Numbered from the stretch's first letter, positions 16,451 through 26,186 are shown. The stretch: 58,879 nucleotides of DNA from Comamonadaceae bacterium (GCA_027486555.1 JAIXOX010000081.1:1-58879), one strand, 5' to 3'. Made by a program: numbers and translations. The notes: generated by a model not told the origin, from the sequence alone.

Positions 16451-17739
16451 GCTGCGTTCTCCCGGCGCTTGATTTCTTTTTCGATGTCGGTCTGAATTTC
16501 GCCCCAGTCGCGGGCAAATTGGCGACGGGCCAACTCAAACAAGCCCAAGCCTGTCAGCATGACAAAAGCCGAGCCTAACCAGCTGTCCAGGCTTTTGGTG
16601 TTAAGAGTGGCACCCATGAACTTGACGGTGTCACCCAAAGCCGAATTGAGCTGCAGGTGGTAGACCATCTCGATCATGGCCCCCGCTCCCGCCAGCATGA
16701 CGATCGCGGTCAGTCCCAAAGCCAGGTAACTGGTCCAGATCTGGCGCAATTTTCCAAACTTGGCCACCCGCAGGTTCATCATGATCAGGCTGGCTATGCC
16801 ACCTGGCGCATACATGACCATGAACAAGAAGATCAAGCCCAAGTAAAGCAGCCAAGCCTTGGTCAGCTCAGACAGCAGCACAAAGGCGATGATCATCAAG
16901 ACGGCACCGATGATGGGACCAAAAAAGAAGGTGGCCCCGCCCAAAAAGGTGAAGAGCAAATAAGCGCCCGAGCGCCCTGCCCCGACCACCTCGGCCGTCA
17001 CGATCTCGAAGTTAAGTGCACCCAAGCCGCCTGCGATGCCCGCAAAAAAGCCCGAGATGATGAACGCCATGTAGCGCACGCGCTGGGTGTTGTAGCCAAT
17101 GAACTCCACGCGCTCGGGGTTGTCGCGCACAGCGTTCAAAATGCGGCCCAGCGGCGTTTGCGTGAAGGCGTACATGAGCGCCACGCACACAAAGGTGTAC
17201 ACGGCAATCAGGTAGTAGACCTGAATCTGTGGGCCGTAGGTGATGCCGAAAAAGGCATCGCCTGCCACGCGGTTGCCCGAGACGCCCGCCTCGCCCCCGA
17301 AAAACTCCGAGAACATCAGGGACATGGCAAACACCAACTCGGCCACACCCAGCGTGATCATGGCAAATGGCGTGCCCGATTTGCGGGTGGTCACCCAGCC
17401 CAGCAAAATGGCAAAGCCCATGCCCGCCACGCCGCCCACGATGGGCAGCAAGCTGACTGGGATGTTCAGCTTGCCACCACTGACGGCATTGAGCGCGTGA
17501 ATCGCCATGTAAGAACCCAGCCCGGTGTAGACCGCATGGCCAAAGCTCAACATGCCGCCTTGCCCCAACAAAATGTTGTAGGACAGGCAGGCGATGATGG
17601 CGATGCCCATCTGGGCCAGCATGGTCACGGACAGGTTGCTGGTGAAGACCAGCGGGGCTAACACCAAGACCAGAGCAAACAAGCTCCAGATGACCCAGCG
17701 GCCCACGTTGTGAGGTTTGAATTTGTAAACAGCAGCCAT
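16447..17739 (-). CDS. livM: Branched-chain amino acid-type ABC transporter permease (LivM)
   Basis: The 430-residue membrane protein has about nine hydrophobic segments, starting with WVIWSLFALVLVLAPLVFTS. It carries the LivM motifs LSYNILLGQGGMLSFGHAVY (about residues 52-71) and NPERVEFIGYNTQRVRYMAF (about 191-210). It is longer than the usual 300-350 residues because of a C-terminal extension: an extra membrane span, a periplasmic-looking insert (LNSALGDTVKFMGATLNTKS) and a charged tail EIQTDIEKEIKRRE. Such extended LivM proteins occur in Burkholderiales catabolic clusters. Confidence 0.92.
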   Translation of the reverse strand: MAAVYKFKPHNVGRWVIWSLFALVLVLAPLVFTSNLSVTMLAQMGIAIIACLSYNILLGQGGMLSFGHAVYTGLGSYMAIHALNAVSGGKLNIPVSLLPIVGGVAGMGFAILLGWVTTRKSGTPFAMITLGVAELVFAMSLMFSEFFGGEAGVSGNRVAGDAFFGITYGPQIQVYYLIAVYTFVCVALMYAFTQTPLGRILNAVRDNPERVEFIGYNTQRVRYMAFIISGFFAGIAGGLGALNFEIVTAEVVGAGRSGAYLLFTFLGGATFFFGPIIGAVLMIIAFVLLSELTKAWLLYLGLIFLFMVMYAPGGIASLIMMNLRVAKFGKLRQIWTSYLALGLTAIVMLAGAGAMIEMVYHLQLNSALGDTVKFMGATLNTKSLDSWLGSAFVMLTGLGLFELARRQFARDWGEIQTDIEKEIKRRENAA

Positions 17740-17742
17740 GTC

Positions 17743-18777
17743 TTAACCCTCGCGTGTGCCCAAAAGACCCTTGGGCCGGAAGATCAGAATCAGCACCAAA
17801 AACAGGTAAGGCAAGATGGGTGCGACCTGTGACAGCGTCAACTTGGCAAACGAATTGTCTTGCGTGGCGGCCGACAAAACCCAGCCCATGTCTTTGGCCA
17901 ACGTCAGGAATGAATAGTCAATCGCCACGGCAAAAGTCTGGATCACGCCAATCAGGATGGACGCCAAAAAGGCGCCTGAAAGCGAGCCCATACCGCCCAC
18001 CACCACCACCACAAAAATGACCGAACCCACGGTGGCGGCCATGGCAGGTTCCGTCACAAAGGTGCTGCCGCCAATCACGCCGGCCAAACCGGCCAGGCCG
18101 GTGCCTGCACCAAACACCAGCATGAACACGCGTGGCACGTTGTGGCCCAGCGACTCGACCATTTCAGGGTGCGTCAAAGCGGCCTGAATGACCAGGCCGA
18201 TGCGGGTACGTGTGAGCAAGAGCCACAAAGACACCAGCATGAGCAGCGCCACCAGCATCATGAAACCGCGTGTGGCGGGAAACGGTGAACACACCACGCG
18301 AATGGCGGCATCGGCTGCACTGCACATTTCGGCAGGCGCTGCGCCCCAGACCACACTCAGGCCATTGGCCGAGTGGTTGATGAGGGTGAAGGCCGAACTG
18401 CGCAAAATCTCAGGCGGTGGAAACTCGACCGCCGTGCGGCCCCAGACCAATTGCACCAACTCCAGCACAACGTAAGACAAGCCAAAGGTGACGAGCAATT
18501 CAGGCACATGGCCAAACGGGTGGACCTTGCGCAGCGTCAGGCGCTCAAACAAGGCACCACAGGCCCCAACAAGCAGTGGGGCAATGACCAGAGCAGGCCA
18601 AAAACCGACCCACTGTGAAAGGGTGTAGCCAAAATAGGCACCCACCATGTAGAAGCTGGCGTGCGCAAAGTTGAGCACACCCATCATGCTGAAGATCAGC
18701 GTCAGCCCGGAGCTGAGCATGAACAGCAACAGCCCGTAACTGAGGCCGTTGAGCATGGAGATGATAAAAAACTCCAT
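17743..18777 (-). CDS. livH: Branched-chain amino acid-type ABC transporter permease (LivH)
   Basis: This 344-residue membrane protein opens MEFFIISMLNGLSYGLLLFM, the LivH N-terminus, and contains GVLNFAHASFYMVGAYFGY (about residues 33-51) and the late GGMGSLSGAFLASILIGV. It has an unusual insertion (about 115-165, FPPPEILRSSAFTLINHSAN and GAAPAEMCSAADAAIRVVCS) compared with the roughly 300-aa family. It pairs with LivM 3 bp downstream. Confidence 0.92.
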   Translation of the reverse strand: MEFFIISMLNGLSYGLLLFMLSSGLTLIFSMMGVLNFAHASFYMVGAYFGYTLSQWVGFWPALVIAPLLVGACGALFERLTLRKVHPFGHVPELLVTFGLSYVVLELVQLVWGRTAVEFPPPEILRSSAFTLINHSANGLSVVWGAAPAEMCSAADAAIRVVCSPFPATRGFMMLVALLMLVSLWLLLTRTRIGLVIQAALTHPEMVESLGHNVPRVFMLVFGAGTGLAGLAGVIGGSTFVTEPAMAATVGSVIFVVVVVGGMGSLSGAFLASILIGVIQTFAVAIDYSFLTLAKDMGWVLSAATQDNSFAKLTLSQVAPILPYLFLVLILIFRPKGLLGTREG

Positions 18778-18872
18778 TACAAACTTTCCTGACCCTTGGG
18801 GTCTAAAGAATTAAAAAATTGGATTTACACTGGCAAATCCGGTCTCAATGGGGCACGAGAGCCCATAAAAAA

Positions 18873-18899
18873 GCCCGACGAACCCTCAGGTGATCGGGC
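18873..18899 (-). terminator. Hairpin with T-run after the substrate-binding protein gene
   Basis: GCCCGA (18873-18878) pairs with TCGGGC (18894-18899); on minus it is followed by a T-run (AAAAAA at 18867-18872 on plus). It lies between the binding-protein gene and livH, where partial termination would make more binding protein than membrane subunits. Confidence 0.7.
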
Positions 18900-18918
18900 C
18901 ATGGCCCATCCGCCAGAC

Positions 18919-18946
18919 CCTGAGCGTCCCGTGCGGGCAGCTCAGG
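18919..18946. other. Second hairpin downstream of the substrate-binding protein gene
   Basis: CCTGAGC (18919-18925) and GCTCAGG (18940-18946) form a 7-bp stem around a loop with an inner CCCG/CGGG pairing (18928-18937). It sits 26 bp from the stop codon of the binding-protein gene, upstream of the T-run hairpin on the same transcript, and could block 3' exonucleases. Confidence 0.5.
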
Positions 18947-18971
18947 CAGAGGCAGCGGAAGGCGTTACAGC

Positions 18972-20204
18972 TTAGCCAGGACGCTTCATCTGGCAGCTGG
19001 TCGGCGTGCTGGAGACATAAGAAGGGTATTCCTTCACGGGCGCCAGCGTCATGCCGGTGTTCTCAGGGCTGTAGGGGAACTTCTTGTCCGCTTTTTGCCA
19101 GACGGTCATGTACAGCGGTTGCTGCAACTGGTGGTCTGCTTTGCGGATTTCGACGTCGCCGTTGTGGGTCGAAAATTTCAGCCCGGACAAAGCTGCCGCG
19201 ACTTTGACCGGGTCGGTGGACTTGGCTTTGGCCATGGCATCACCCAGCGCCTGGTAAATACGCACCACGGAGTGGGTGTAGAAGTCATCGTTGAACTTTT
19301 GCTTGAATTCAGCGGACCATTTATCCATCTGACCGCCCATGTTGTAGTGGCCATAAGCGATCTGGTAGACGCGGCCAGCACCACCTTGACCCAAAGCCGT
19401 GGGCGTGCCTGTGACGCCCGTGTAGTAAGTGTAGAACTTGCCGTTGTAGCCGCCTTCGTTGGCCGCCTTGACCAGCAAAGCCAGGTCAGAACCCCAGTTG
19501 CCGGTGATCACGGTGTCGGCACCCGAAGCCTTGATCTTGGCGATGTAAGGCGAGAAGTCGCGGACTTGGGCCAGCGGGTGCAGGTCTTCACCCACAATTT
19601 GCACACCCGGCATCTTGCGTGCGATGTTTTCCTTGGCGAACTTGACGACCTGGTGGCCGTGCGAATAATTCTGGTTGAACAGGTAAACCTTCTTGATTTC
19701 CTTGTCATCCTTCATGAAGGTGGTCATGGCCTCGATCTTCATGGAGGTGTCGGCGTCAAAGCGGAAATGCCAGTAGCTGCACTTGCTGTTGGTGAAGTCC
19801 GGGTCCACAGCGGAGTGGTTCAAGAAAATGATTTCCTTGCCGGGGTTGCGTTCGTTGTGCTTGTTCACGGCTTCGATCAGCGCACCGGCCACAGACGAGC
19901 CGTTGCCTTGGGTGATGTAGCGCACGCCTTGGTCCATGGCGGCTTTGAGCGCGTTCAAGCTTTCGGCAGGGCTCAACTTGTTGTCGATGCCAATCACTTC
20001 AAACTTGACGCCAGCGGGGTTGGTTTTGCTGAATTTTTCGGCAAAAAACTGAAAACTCTTGAGTTGGTTGCTGCCCACGGGAGCCATCAAGCCGGACAGC
20101 GGGTCGATCCAGGCAATTTTGACGGTTTCGCCCTTTTGCGCGTAGGCACCGATGGAACATGCGGCCAAGGCAGCGGCTGCGATCAGACGGGTAGTGGTTT
20201 TCAT
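18972..20204 (-). CDS. Branched-chain amino acid-type ABC transporter substrate-binding protein
   Basis: The 410-residue periplasmic protein has a signal peptide MKTTTRLIAAAALAACSIGAYAQ (cleavage after AYA, about residue 22) and a type I periplasmic binding fold: VKIAWIDPLSGLMAPVGSNQ, then GVRYITQGNGSSVAGALIEA and ADTVITGNWGSDLALLVKAA. The LivJ/LivK superfamily also serves aromatic acids, amides and urea, so the ligand is not fixed by sequence. Neighbours (acyl-CoA ligase on one side, liv permeases and beta-oxidation genes on the other) favour a carboxylic acid. A hairpin with T-run lies between it and livH. Confidence 0.9.
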   Translation of the reverse strand: MKTTTRLIAAAALAACSIGAYAQKGETVKIAWIDPLSGLMAPVGSNQLKSFQFFAEKFSKTNPAGVKFEVIGIDNKLSPAESLNALKAAMDQGVRYITQGNGSSVAGALIEAVNKHNERNPGKEIIFLNHSAVDPDFTNSKCSYWHFRFDADTSMKIEAMTTFMKDDKEIKKVYLFNQNYSHGHQVVKFAKENIARKMPGVQIVGEDLHPLAQVRDFSPYIAKIKASGADTVITGNWGSDLALLVKAANEGGYNGKFYTYYTGVTGTPTALGQGGAGRVYQIAYGHYNMGGQMDKWSAEFKQKFNDDFYTHSVVRIYQALGDAMAKAKSTDPVKVAAALSGLKFSTHNGDVEIRKADHQLQQPLYMTVWQKADKKFPYSPENTGMTLAPVKEYPSYVSSTPTSCQMKRPG

Positions 20205-20311
20205 TCAGGTTCTCCAGCGTTGTAAATCAGAACAGCCTCAGCGTAACCGCTGCGCCAATAAATAAGCTCGGGGTTTGCCCCTAATGCGTATCACAAGCGC
20301 GACTTTTTGAA

Positions 20312-20338
20312 CCTGCCCCACCTGCCCCACCTGCCCTT
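20312..20338. repeat. Three tandem 9-bp units (CCTGCCCCA)
   Basis: CCTGCCCCA is repeated twice exactly and a third time as CCTGCCCTT, about 110 bp upstream of the binding-protein start. The last unit runs into a small TGCCC-TTGC-GGGCA stem. No function is evident. The remainder of the gap (20205-20521) holds the REP doublet at 20362-20435 and a 35-bp-spaced duplication of GCCTTTTGGGCG (20446 and 20481). Confidence 0.7.
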
Positions 20339-20361
20339 GCGGGCAATGGTTTTTTGTCTTT

Positions 20362-20435
20362 GTGGGAGCCCCGCCCTCGAGGCGATGGGGGGGGGTGGTC
20401 TGCGAGGCTGATCGCGACGAGGGCGTCGCTCCTAC
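20362..20435. repeat. REP doublet (locus B)
   Basis: Left arm GTGGGAGCCCCGCCCTCGAG at 20362, linker with GGTGGTCTGCGAGG, and inverted arm GAGGGCGTCGCTCCTAC ending at 20435. Left stem type CCCCG, right stem type CGACG. It lies between the 3' end of the acyl-CoA ligase gene and the 5' side of the binding-protein gene. Confidence 0.9.
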
Positions 20436-20521
20436 AAAGAGTACTGCCTTTTGGGCGGTGCGCCCCCCACAAAGCGTCCCGCCTTTTGGGCGTCGCGCCT
20501 GCAAACACTTTGGCCGTTGCA

Positions 20522-22150
20522 TCAAAGGCCTGGCAACACGTAATCGGCCAATTGCTCGCGCAATTTGGTCTTGAGCATCTTGCCGGTGCCCCCCAGTGGA
20601 ATGGCGTCCACAAACACCACGTCGTCGGGAACCTGCCACTTGGCGGTTTTGCCGTCGTAAAAAGCGATCAGTTCTTCGCGGTTGAGCTCGGCCCCGGGTT
20701 TTTTAACCACACACACAATCGGCCGCTCGTCCCACTTGGGGTGGCGCATGCCGATGCAAGCGGCCATGGCCACGGCCGGATGCGCCATGGCGATGTTTTC
20801 CACATCGATCGAGCTGATCCACTCGCCGCCGGACTTGATCACGTCCTTGCTGCGGTCGGTGATTTGCATGAAGCCGTCGGCGTCGATGGTGGCCACGTCG
20901 CCCGTGGGAAACCAGCCATCGACCAAGGGGTTGCCCCCTTCTTGTTTGTAGTAAGAGGCAATCACCCAGGGACCTTTGACCAGCAAGTCACCTGCCGATT
21001 TGCCATCGTGTGGCAGGGTTTGGCCGTCGGCATCGACGATCTTCATGTCGATGCCGAAAATGCAGCGCCCTTGCTTCATGCGCAGTTTCATCTGCTGGTC
21101 ATCGGGCAAGCTCAGGTGCTTGTTTTTCAGGGTGCAGACCGTGCCCAGCGGGCTGAGCTCGGTCATGCCCCAGGCGTGCAGCACGTCCACTTGGTAGTCT
21201 TCGCGGAAAGCATCGATCATGGCGGGCGGGCAGGCCGAGCCACCGATCACGGTGCGGTTCAGGCGGCTGAACTTCAGGCCATTGGGTTTCATGTGGCCCA
21301 GCAGCATTTGCCACACGGTGGGCACACCAGCGGCAAAGGTCACGCCCTCGGCTTCGATCAGCTCGTACACCGACTTGCCGTCCAGCGCCGGGCCAGGAAA
21401 CACCAGTTTGGACCCCGCCATGGCCGCGCTGTAGGGAATGCCCCAGGCGTTGACATGGAACATGGGCACCACAGGCAAGATGGCGTCACGCGCCGAAATG
21501 CACATCGAGTCGGGCAAGGCTGCGGCATAGGCATGCAGCACGGTGGAGCGGTGGCTGTACAAAGCGCCCTTGGGGTTGCCCGTGGTGCCGCTGGTGTAGC
21601 ACAAGCTGCAGGCGGTGTTTTCGTCGAGCTGCGGCCAAGAGTAGGCGCTGCTTTGTTGGCCCATCCAGGCTTCGTAACTCACCAAATTCGGGATGCCGGT
21701 GTCAGCGGGCAGTTTGTCGGCGTCGCACAAAGCCACGTAGTGCGTGACTGTTTTGCAATGCGCGTGCAAGGCCTGAACCAGCGGCAAAAACGTCATGTCA
21801 AAGCACAGCACCTGGTCTTCGGCGTGGTTGGCAATCCAGGCCATTTGCTCCGGGTGCAGGCGCGGGTTGAGGGTGTGCAGCACACGGCCTGAGCCGCTCA
21901 CGCCAAAGTACAACTCCAGGTGGCGGTAACCGTTCCAGGCCAAAGTGGCCACGCGGGCGCCTTGCGGAATGTTTTGACCGTCCAGGGCATTGGCCACTTG
22001 GCGCGAACGGCGGGCCACCTGGGCCCAATCACTGCGGTGAATGTCACCCTCTACGCGGCGTGACACGATCTCGCTGTCGCCGTGGTGTTTCTCAGCAAAT
22101 TCGATCAAAGAAGAAATCTGCAGCGATTGTTGTTGCATCAGTCCCAGCAT
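20522..22150 (-). CDS. Long-/medium-chain acyl-CoA synthetase (AMP-binding)
   Basis: The 542-residue adenylate-forming enzyme has the P-loop-like [17 protein letters not shown] (about residues 182-198), the A5 region [12 protein letters not shown] (about 324), the A7/A8 region [20 protein letters not shown] and the C-terminal lysine motif [15 protein letters not shown]. It activates a fatty or aryl carboxylic acid to its CoA thioester; the length and [16 protein letters not shown] start resemble the medium-chain AlkK class. The frame is open to 22192, but GGAGACCCCCC precedes the ATG at 22150. First gene of the minus-strand catabolic block, divergent from selO with a 123-bp gap that holds a small ACCCGC/GCGGGT hairpin at 22227-22244. 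Confidence 0.92.
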   Translation of the reverse strand: MLGLMQQQSLQISSLIEFAEKHHGDSEIVSRRVEGDIHRSDWAQVARRSRQVANALDGQNIPQGARVATLAWNGYRHLELYFGVSGSGRVLHTLNPRLHPEQMAWIANHAEDQVLCFDMTFLPLVQALHAHCKTVTHYVALCDADKLPADTGIPNLVSYEAWMGQQSSAYSWPQLDENTACSLCYTSGTTGNPKGALYSHRSTVLHAYAAALPDSMCISARDAILPVVPMFHVNAWGIPYSAAMAGSKLVFPGPALDGKSVYELIEAEGVTFAAGVPTVWQMLLGHMKPNGLKFSRLNRTVIGGSACPPAMIDAFREDYQVDVLHAWGMTELSPLGTVCTLKNKHLSLPDDQQMKLRMKQGRCIFGIDMKIVDADGQTLPHDGKSAGDLLVKGPWVIASYYKQEGGNPLVDGWFPTGDVATIDADGFMQITDRSKDVIKSGGEWISSIDVENIAMAHPAVAMAACIGMRHPKWDERPIVCVVKKPGAELNREELIAFYDGKTAKWQVPDDVVFVDAIPLGGTGKMLKTKLREQLADYVLPGL

Positions 22151-22273
22151 GGGGGGTCTCCTGTCAGGGCGGTGGTTGGGTAAAAAAATCATTGTGCACC
22201 GGCGTCACAGCGCGCCCCCTGTTAAAACCCGCCAAACAGCGGGTGCTTGTCAAGGGCGTGACAATCGGTCCCC

Positions 22274-23821
22274 ATGTCATCTGCCCCTTTGGAAACCCCC
22301 ACCCATCCCGCCAGCCCCTTGCCCGTGCTCGACTGGACACACCGCCTGACCCAATTGGGCCCCCGTTTTTGGACGTCCTTGCAGCCCACGCCCGTGGCTG
22401 CGCCGCGCTGGGCCGCCCGCAACACCGATTTGCTGGCCGCACTGGGCTGGCCCGACGCCTTGTTTGACGACGAACACCTGCAAGCCTTTGCGGGCAATGC
22501 GCTCATGGTCGGCTCCCACCCACTGGCCACCGTTTACAGCGGCCACCAGTTCGGCCAATGGGCCGGCCAATTGGGCGACGGGCGCGCCATTTGGCTGGGC
22601 GAAGCCGCGTCGGCCCAAGGCCCGCAAGAAATCCAGCTCAAGGGCGCGGGCCGCACCCCCTACTCACGCGGCGGCGATGGCCGGGCCGTGCTGCGCTCCA
22701 GCATCCGCGAATATTTGTGCAGCGAAGCCATGCACGGCCTGGGCATTGCCACCACCCGGGCGCTGTGCCTGGTGGCCTCGCCCGAGCCCGTGCGCCGCGA
22801 AACCCTCGAAACCGCCGCCATCGTCGCCCGCGTGGCCCCGAGCTTCTTGCGTTTTGGGCACTTTGAGCACTTCTCATCACAAGGCGACACCGACAAGCTG
22901 CGGGCACTGGCCGACCACACCATCGCCCACCACCTGCCCGAATGCCTCGAACGCGCCGAGCGCTGGCAAGGCAATGTGTACGCCGCCCTGCTCGATGAAG
23001 TGCAAGAGCGCACCGCCCAACTGCTCGCCCAATGGCAGGCGGTGGGCTTTTGCCACGGCGTCATGAACACCGACAACATGAGCCTGCTGGGCCTGACCAT
23101 CGACTACGGGCCCTTCCAGTTCATGGACGCGTTTGACCCCGGCCACATCTGCAACCACTCGGACCACCAAGGGCGTTATGCCTACGGACGCCAACCGAAC
23201 GTGGCCTATTGGAATCTGTACTGCCTGGCCCAAGCCCTGGCCCCCCTGATCGACGACCACGACATGACGCTGCAGGTGCTGGAGGGTTACAAAACCCTGT
23301 TTCCGCGTTTCATGGGCGACGCCATGCGGGCCAAACTGGGCTTGACCGGCGACTTGGCCCCCGAGTCCGAGCGCGAAGCCGACTGGACCCTGGTCGAAGA
23401 CCTGATGCAACTCATGGCGGCAGAAAAAGTCGACTTCACCCTGTTTTGGCGGCAACTGAGCCAAGCCGTGGTGCAGCAATCGAAGGCCACGACTTTGACC
23501 GATGCGGGCTGGAGCGCCGTGACCGATCTGGTGCTGGACCGCCCTCGCCTGCTGGCCTGGTTGGCGCGTTACACCACACGGGCCGGGCAGCCCAATTTGT
23601 CGGCCATGGGCCAGCACATGCTGCAAACCAACCCCAAGTTTGTGCTGCGTAACCACTTGGCCGAAATGGCGATTCGCCAAGCCCAAGCGGGCGATTTTTC
23701 AGAAATCGAGACGCTTCACAACTTGTTAAAGTCACCCTTCGACGAGCATCCAGGCTTTGAGGCCTATGCCGACCTTCCGCCCGATTGGGCGGGCCAACTG
23801 GAAATCAGCTGTTCATCATGA
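22274..23821 (+). CDS. selO: Protein adenylyltransferase SelO (YdiU)
   Basis: This 515-residue pseudokinase-fold protein has the SelO core: [20 protein letters not shown] (about residues 89-108), [20 protein letters not shown] (about 119-138), [20 protein letters not shown] (about 256-275, with the metal-binding Asn/Asp) and [20 protein letters not shown]. It ends ISCSS, the conserved C-terminal Cys-Ser-Ser that forms a redox disulfide. SelO transfers AMP from ATP to Ser/Thr/Tyr of target proteins. The stop overlaps the msrB start (ATGA), linking two redox-related functions. Confidence 0.96.
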   Translation: MSSAPLETPTHPASPLPVLDWTHRLTQLGPRFWTSLQPTPVAAPRWAARNTDLLAALGWPDALFDDEHLQAFAGNALMVGSHPLATVYSGHQFGQWAGQLGDGRAIWLGEAASAQGPQEIQLKGAGRTPYSRGGDGRAVLRSSIREYLCSEAMHGLGIATTRALCLVASPEPVRRETLETAAIVARVAPSFLRFGHFEHFSSQGDTDKLRALADHTIAHHLPECLERAERWQGNVYAALLDEVQERTAQLLAQWQAVGFCHGVMNTDNMSLLGLTIDYGPFQFMDAFDPGHICNHSDHQGRYAYGRQPNVAYWNLYCLAQALAPLIDDHDMTLQVLEGYKTLFPRFMGDAMRAKLGLTGDLAPESEREADWTLVEDLMQLMAAEKVDFTLFWRQLSQAVVQQSKATTLTDAGWSAVTDLVLDRPRLLAWLARYTTRAGQPNLSAMGQHMLQTNPKFVLRNHLAEMAIRQAQAGDFSEIETLHNLLKSPFDEHPGFEAYADLPPDWAGQLEISCSS

Positions 23822-24225
23822 GCCAAATCACCAAAACCGCACAAGAATGGCGCGAGCTGCTGGCCGCCAAAGACGCCGAGCCCGTGGCCTTTGCCGTCAC
23901 TCGCCAAGCCGCCACCGAGCGCCCCTTCACCGGCAAATACGAGGGCCATTGGGCCAAAGGCATTTACCGCTGCATCTGCTGCGACGCCGAGCTGTTCAAA
24001 TCCGACACCAAATTCGACGCCGGCTGCGGCTGGCCCAGCTTCTCGCAAGCCTCGGCCGACGGGGCCATCGAAGAGCGCGTGGACACCAGCCACGGCATGC
24101 GCCGGGTCGAAACCGTGTGCGCCCAGTGCGGCGCGCACCTTGGCCATGTGTTCGAAGACGGCCCTGCCCCCACAGGCCTGCGCTACTGCATGAACTCCGC
24201 TTCGTTAGACTTCAAGCCTTCCTGA
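23818..24225 (+). CDS. msrB: Peptide-methionine (R)-S-oxide reductase MsrB
   Basis: The 135-residue product has both zinc-binding pairs (CICC at about 46-49 and CAQC at about 95-98), the substrate motif CGWPSFSQA and the catalytic cysteine in [11 protein letters not shown]. The length is that of a single-domain MsrB. It reduces methionine-R-sulfoxide in proteins with thioredoxin. The ATG at 23818 overlaps the selO stop by four bases, so it is translated as part of that operon. The resolving Cys found in some MsrB proteins cannot be assigned with confidence. Confidence 0.96.
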   Translation: MSQITKTAQEWRELLAAKDAEPVAFAVTRQAATERPFTGKYEGHWAKGIYRCICCDAELFKSDTKFDAGCGWPSFSQASADGAIEERVDTSHGMRRVETVCAQCGAHLGHVFEDGPAPTGLRYCMNSASLDFKPS

Positions 24226-24268
24226 CCTCACCCGGCTACGCCTTTGGCTCAGCCTACGCACCCATTTC

Positions 24269-24811
24269 ATGAAATTCATCCTCGACTTTTTCCCCATCCT
24301 GCTGTTTTTTATCGCCTACAAGATGGGCGACATCTACACCGCCACGGCGGTGCTCATGGGCGCGACCGTGATCCAAACGGCCATCATCTACAAAATGGAC
24401 GGCAAGCTGCAGACCATGCACAAGATCACCTTGGTGCTGGTGCTGGGCTTTGGTGCCCTGACGCTGGGCTTGCACGACGAACGTTTCATCAAGTGGAAAC
24501 CCACCTTGCTGTACTCGGGCCTGGCCATCGCCCTGGCCGTGGCGCACTGGTTTTTGAAGAAAAACTTCCTGCACATGCTGCTGGGTTCGCAACTGCAGCT
24601 GCCCCATGCCGTGTGGAACCGCCTGAACCTGTCGTGGATGGTGTATTGCGTTTTCATGGCCACCATCAACGCTTACGTGGCGCACTACTTCAGCACCGAA
24701 GACTGGGTCAACTTCAAGCTCTGGGGCTATGTGTTCCCGGTGGTCTTTATATTGGGACAAGGCCTGTACATCTCGCGCTATTTGCCCAAAGACGAGGACA
24801 AACAGCCATGA
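24269..24811 (+). CDS. yciB: Inner-membrane septation protein A (YciB)
   Basis: The 180-residue membrane protein opens [20 protein letters not shown] with five predicted spans and contains the YciB motifs [29 protein letters not shown] and [20 protein letters not shown]. The family affects septation and cell-envelope synthesis. It overlaps the bolA start by 4 bp (ATGA). Length and sequence are normal. Confidence 0.96.
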   Translation: MKFILDFFPILLFFIAYKMGDIYTATAVLMGATVIQTAIIYKMDGKLQTMHKITLVLVLGFGALTLGLHDERFIKWKPTLLYSGLAIALAVAHWFLKKNFLHMLLGSQLQLPHAVWNRLNLSWMVYCVFMATINAYVAHYFSTEDWVNFKLWGYVFPVVFILGQGLYISRYLPKDEDKQP

Positions 24812-25080
24812 ACCAGACCACTTTGCCCCTGAGCGCCCAAATCCACGCCCGCCTGACCGAGCGTTTGCAAGCCACTGAACTGCGTGTCATCGACGAAAGC
24901 GCCCAGCACGCTGGCCACGTCGGGGCCAACGACAGCGGCCAAGGCACCCACATGCGGGTGTGCATTGCTTCACCCCTGTTTACCGGTATCAGCCGCGTTC
25001 AGCGCCATCGCCTTGTGTATGATGCGCTGCAAGATTTCATTGACCAGGGCCTGCACGCCCTGGCCATCGAGCTGATCTGA
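24808..25080 (+). CDS. BolA family protein
   Basis: The 90-residue product from the ATG at 24808 has the BolA pattern: [20 protein letters not shown], then [20 protein letters not shown] and the final helix [20 protein letters not shown] followed by ALAIELI. The conserved HxGH-type histidines (HAGH) are present. BolA proteins bind monothiol glutaredoxins and Fe-S clusters; some are transcription factors. The start overlaps the yciB stop, and a terminator-like hairpin follows. Confidence 0.93.
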   Translation: MNQTTLPLSAQIHARLTERLQATELRVIDESAQHAGHVGANDSGQGTHMRVCIASPLFTGISRVQRHRLVYDALQDFIDQGLHALAIELI

Positions 25081-25084
25081 ATTC

Positions 25085-25120
25085 GGGCCGTCACCCACAC
25101 TGGTGGCAGCCCCTTTTTTT
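25085..25120 (+). terminator. Intrinsic terminator after bolA
   Basis: GGGCCGTCACC (25085-25095) and GGTGGCAGCCC (25102-25112) pair in 9 of 11 positions around a 6-base loop, then seven T at 25114-25120. It separates the selO-msrB-yciB-bolA run from the parvulin gene. Confidence 0.7.
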
Positions 25121-25165
25121 GAACCCTTCATTTACACCTGACACAACGTCATTGAGGAAAAAACG

Positions 25166-25939
25166 ATGAAAAAGCAAATGCTCAGCGCCGCTTTGGTGGC
25201 CCTGTTGGCGGTCCCCGCCCTGGCGCAAAATCTGGCCGTGGTCAATGGCAAGCCCGTGCCTTCTTCGCGCGTCAAAGCGCTGCAGCAACAGGTCGAAGCC
25301 TCTGGCCGCCCTGTGACGCCCGAAATCCTGGCCCAAATCAAAGAAGAGTTGATCGCCCGCGAAGTGTTCATGCAAGAAGCCCGCAAGCTCGGCCTGGACG
25401 CCTCTGAGGACTACAAAACCCAGCTCGAACTGGCCCGTCAAACCATTTTGATCCGTCAATTGTTTGCCGATTTCCAGAAGAAAAACCCCGTCACTGACGC
25501 CGACGTCAAGGCCGAATACGACAAATTTGCCGCAGCCAATGGCGGCAAGGAATACCGCGCCCGCCACATCCTGGTGGAAAAAGAAGACGAAGCCAAGGCC
25601 CTGATTGCCGACATCAAAAAAGGTGGCAGCTTTGAAGAGTTGGCCAAAAAAGCCTCCAAAGACCCAGGGTCGGGTGCCAACGGCGGCGACCTGGACTGGG
25701 CAGCAGCGGGCAGCTACGTGCCCGAGTTTTCGGGTGCCATGGTCAAACTGGACAAAGGCCAAATGACCGACACCCCCGTCAAGAGCCAGTTTGGCTTCCA
25801 CATCATCCGTGTGGACGACGTGCGCGAAGCCCAATTGCCCAAGCTCGAAGAAGTCAAACCCCAGATTTCTCAGCAACTGCAACAACAAAAACTGGCCAAG
25901 TTCCAGGAAGGCCTGCGCGCCAAAGCCAAGATCCAGTGA
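25166..25939 (+). CDS. Periplasmic peptidyl-prolyl cis-trans isomerase, parvulin type
   Basis: The 257-residue protein has a signal peptide MKKQMLSAALVALLAVPALA (cut before QNLAVVNG), a SurA/PrsA-like helical N-domain (about 30-110) and a parvulin domain (about 128-225) with EYRARHILVEKEDEAKALI, GGDLDWAAAGSYVPEFSGAM and QFGFHIIRVDD. It assists folding of exported proteins. GAGG is well placed before the ATG. It is the last gene of the selO-bolA neighbourhood but has its own transcriptional boundaries (terminators on both sides). Confidence 0.94.
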   Translation: MKKQMLSAALVALLAVPALAQNLAVVNGKPVPSSRVKALQQQVEASGRPVTPEILAQIKEELIAREVFMQEARKLGLDASEDYKTQLELARQTILIRQLFADFQKKNPVTDADVKAEYDKFAAANGGKEYRARHILVEKEDEAKALIADIKKGGSFEELAKKASKDPGSGANGGDLDWAAAGSYVPEFSGAMVKLDKGQMTDTPVKSQFGFHIIRVDDVREAQLPKLEEVKPQISQQLQQQKLAKFQEGLRAKAKIQ

Positions 25940-25964
25940 TCTGAGCGCCTGGTGCTTAAAACCC

Positions 25965-25991
25965 AAAAACGCGGCCCAAGCCGCGTTTTTT
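25965..25991 (+). terminator. Rho-independent terminator after the parvulin gene
   Basis: AAAAACGCGGC, loop CCAA and GCCGCGTTTTTT form a 6-bp GC stem extended by A/T pairs, ending in a T-run at 25986-25991. Confidence 0.9.
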
Positions 25992-26036
25992 GCTTTCTGG
26001 CCCAGCAAACCATCGCCCATAAAAGCTGGGCAACTT

Positions 26037-26107
26037 GTAGGAGCGACGCCCTCGTCGCGATCAGCCGCGCAGACCACCACCCATCGCCCCGAGGGCGGGG
26101 CTCCCAC
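26037..26107. repeat. REP doublet (locus C)
   Basis: GTAGGAGCGACGCCCTCGTC begins at 26037, linker GCCGCGCAGACCACCACC, then the inverted arm CCCCGAGGGCGGGGCTCCCAC ends at 26107. It fills most of the gap between the parvulin terminator and rlhA. Confidence 0.92.
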
Positions 26108-26186
26108 AAAGCCAAAAACCATCGCCCACAGGGGTGCACGTCTGACGCGGTCAAAAAATGACGCCAAGCTGGGATAATCCCAACCC

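Noticed and set aside
20440..20510. Further REP arm next to locus B
   Set aside because: GCCTTTTGGGCG is duplicated at a 35-bp step but lacks the GTAGGAG head and linker; it is a separate short duplication.
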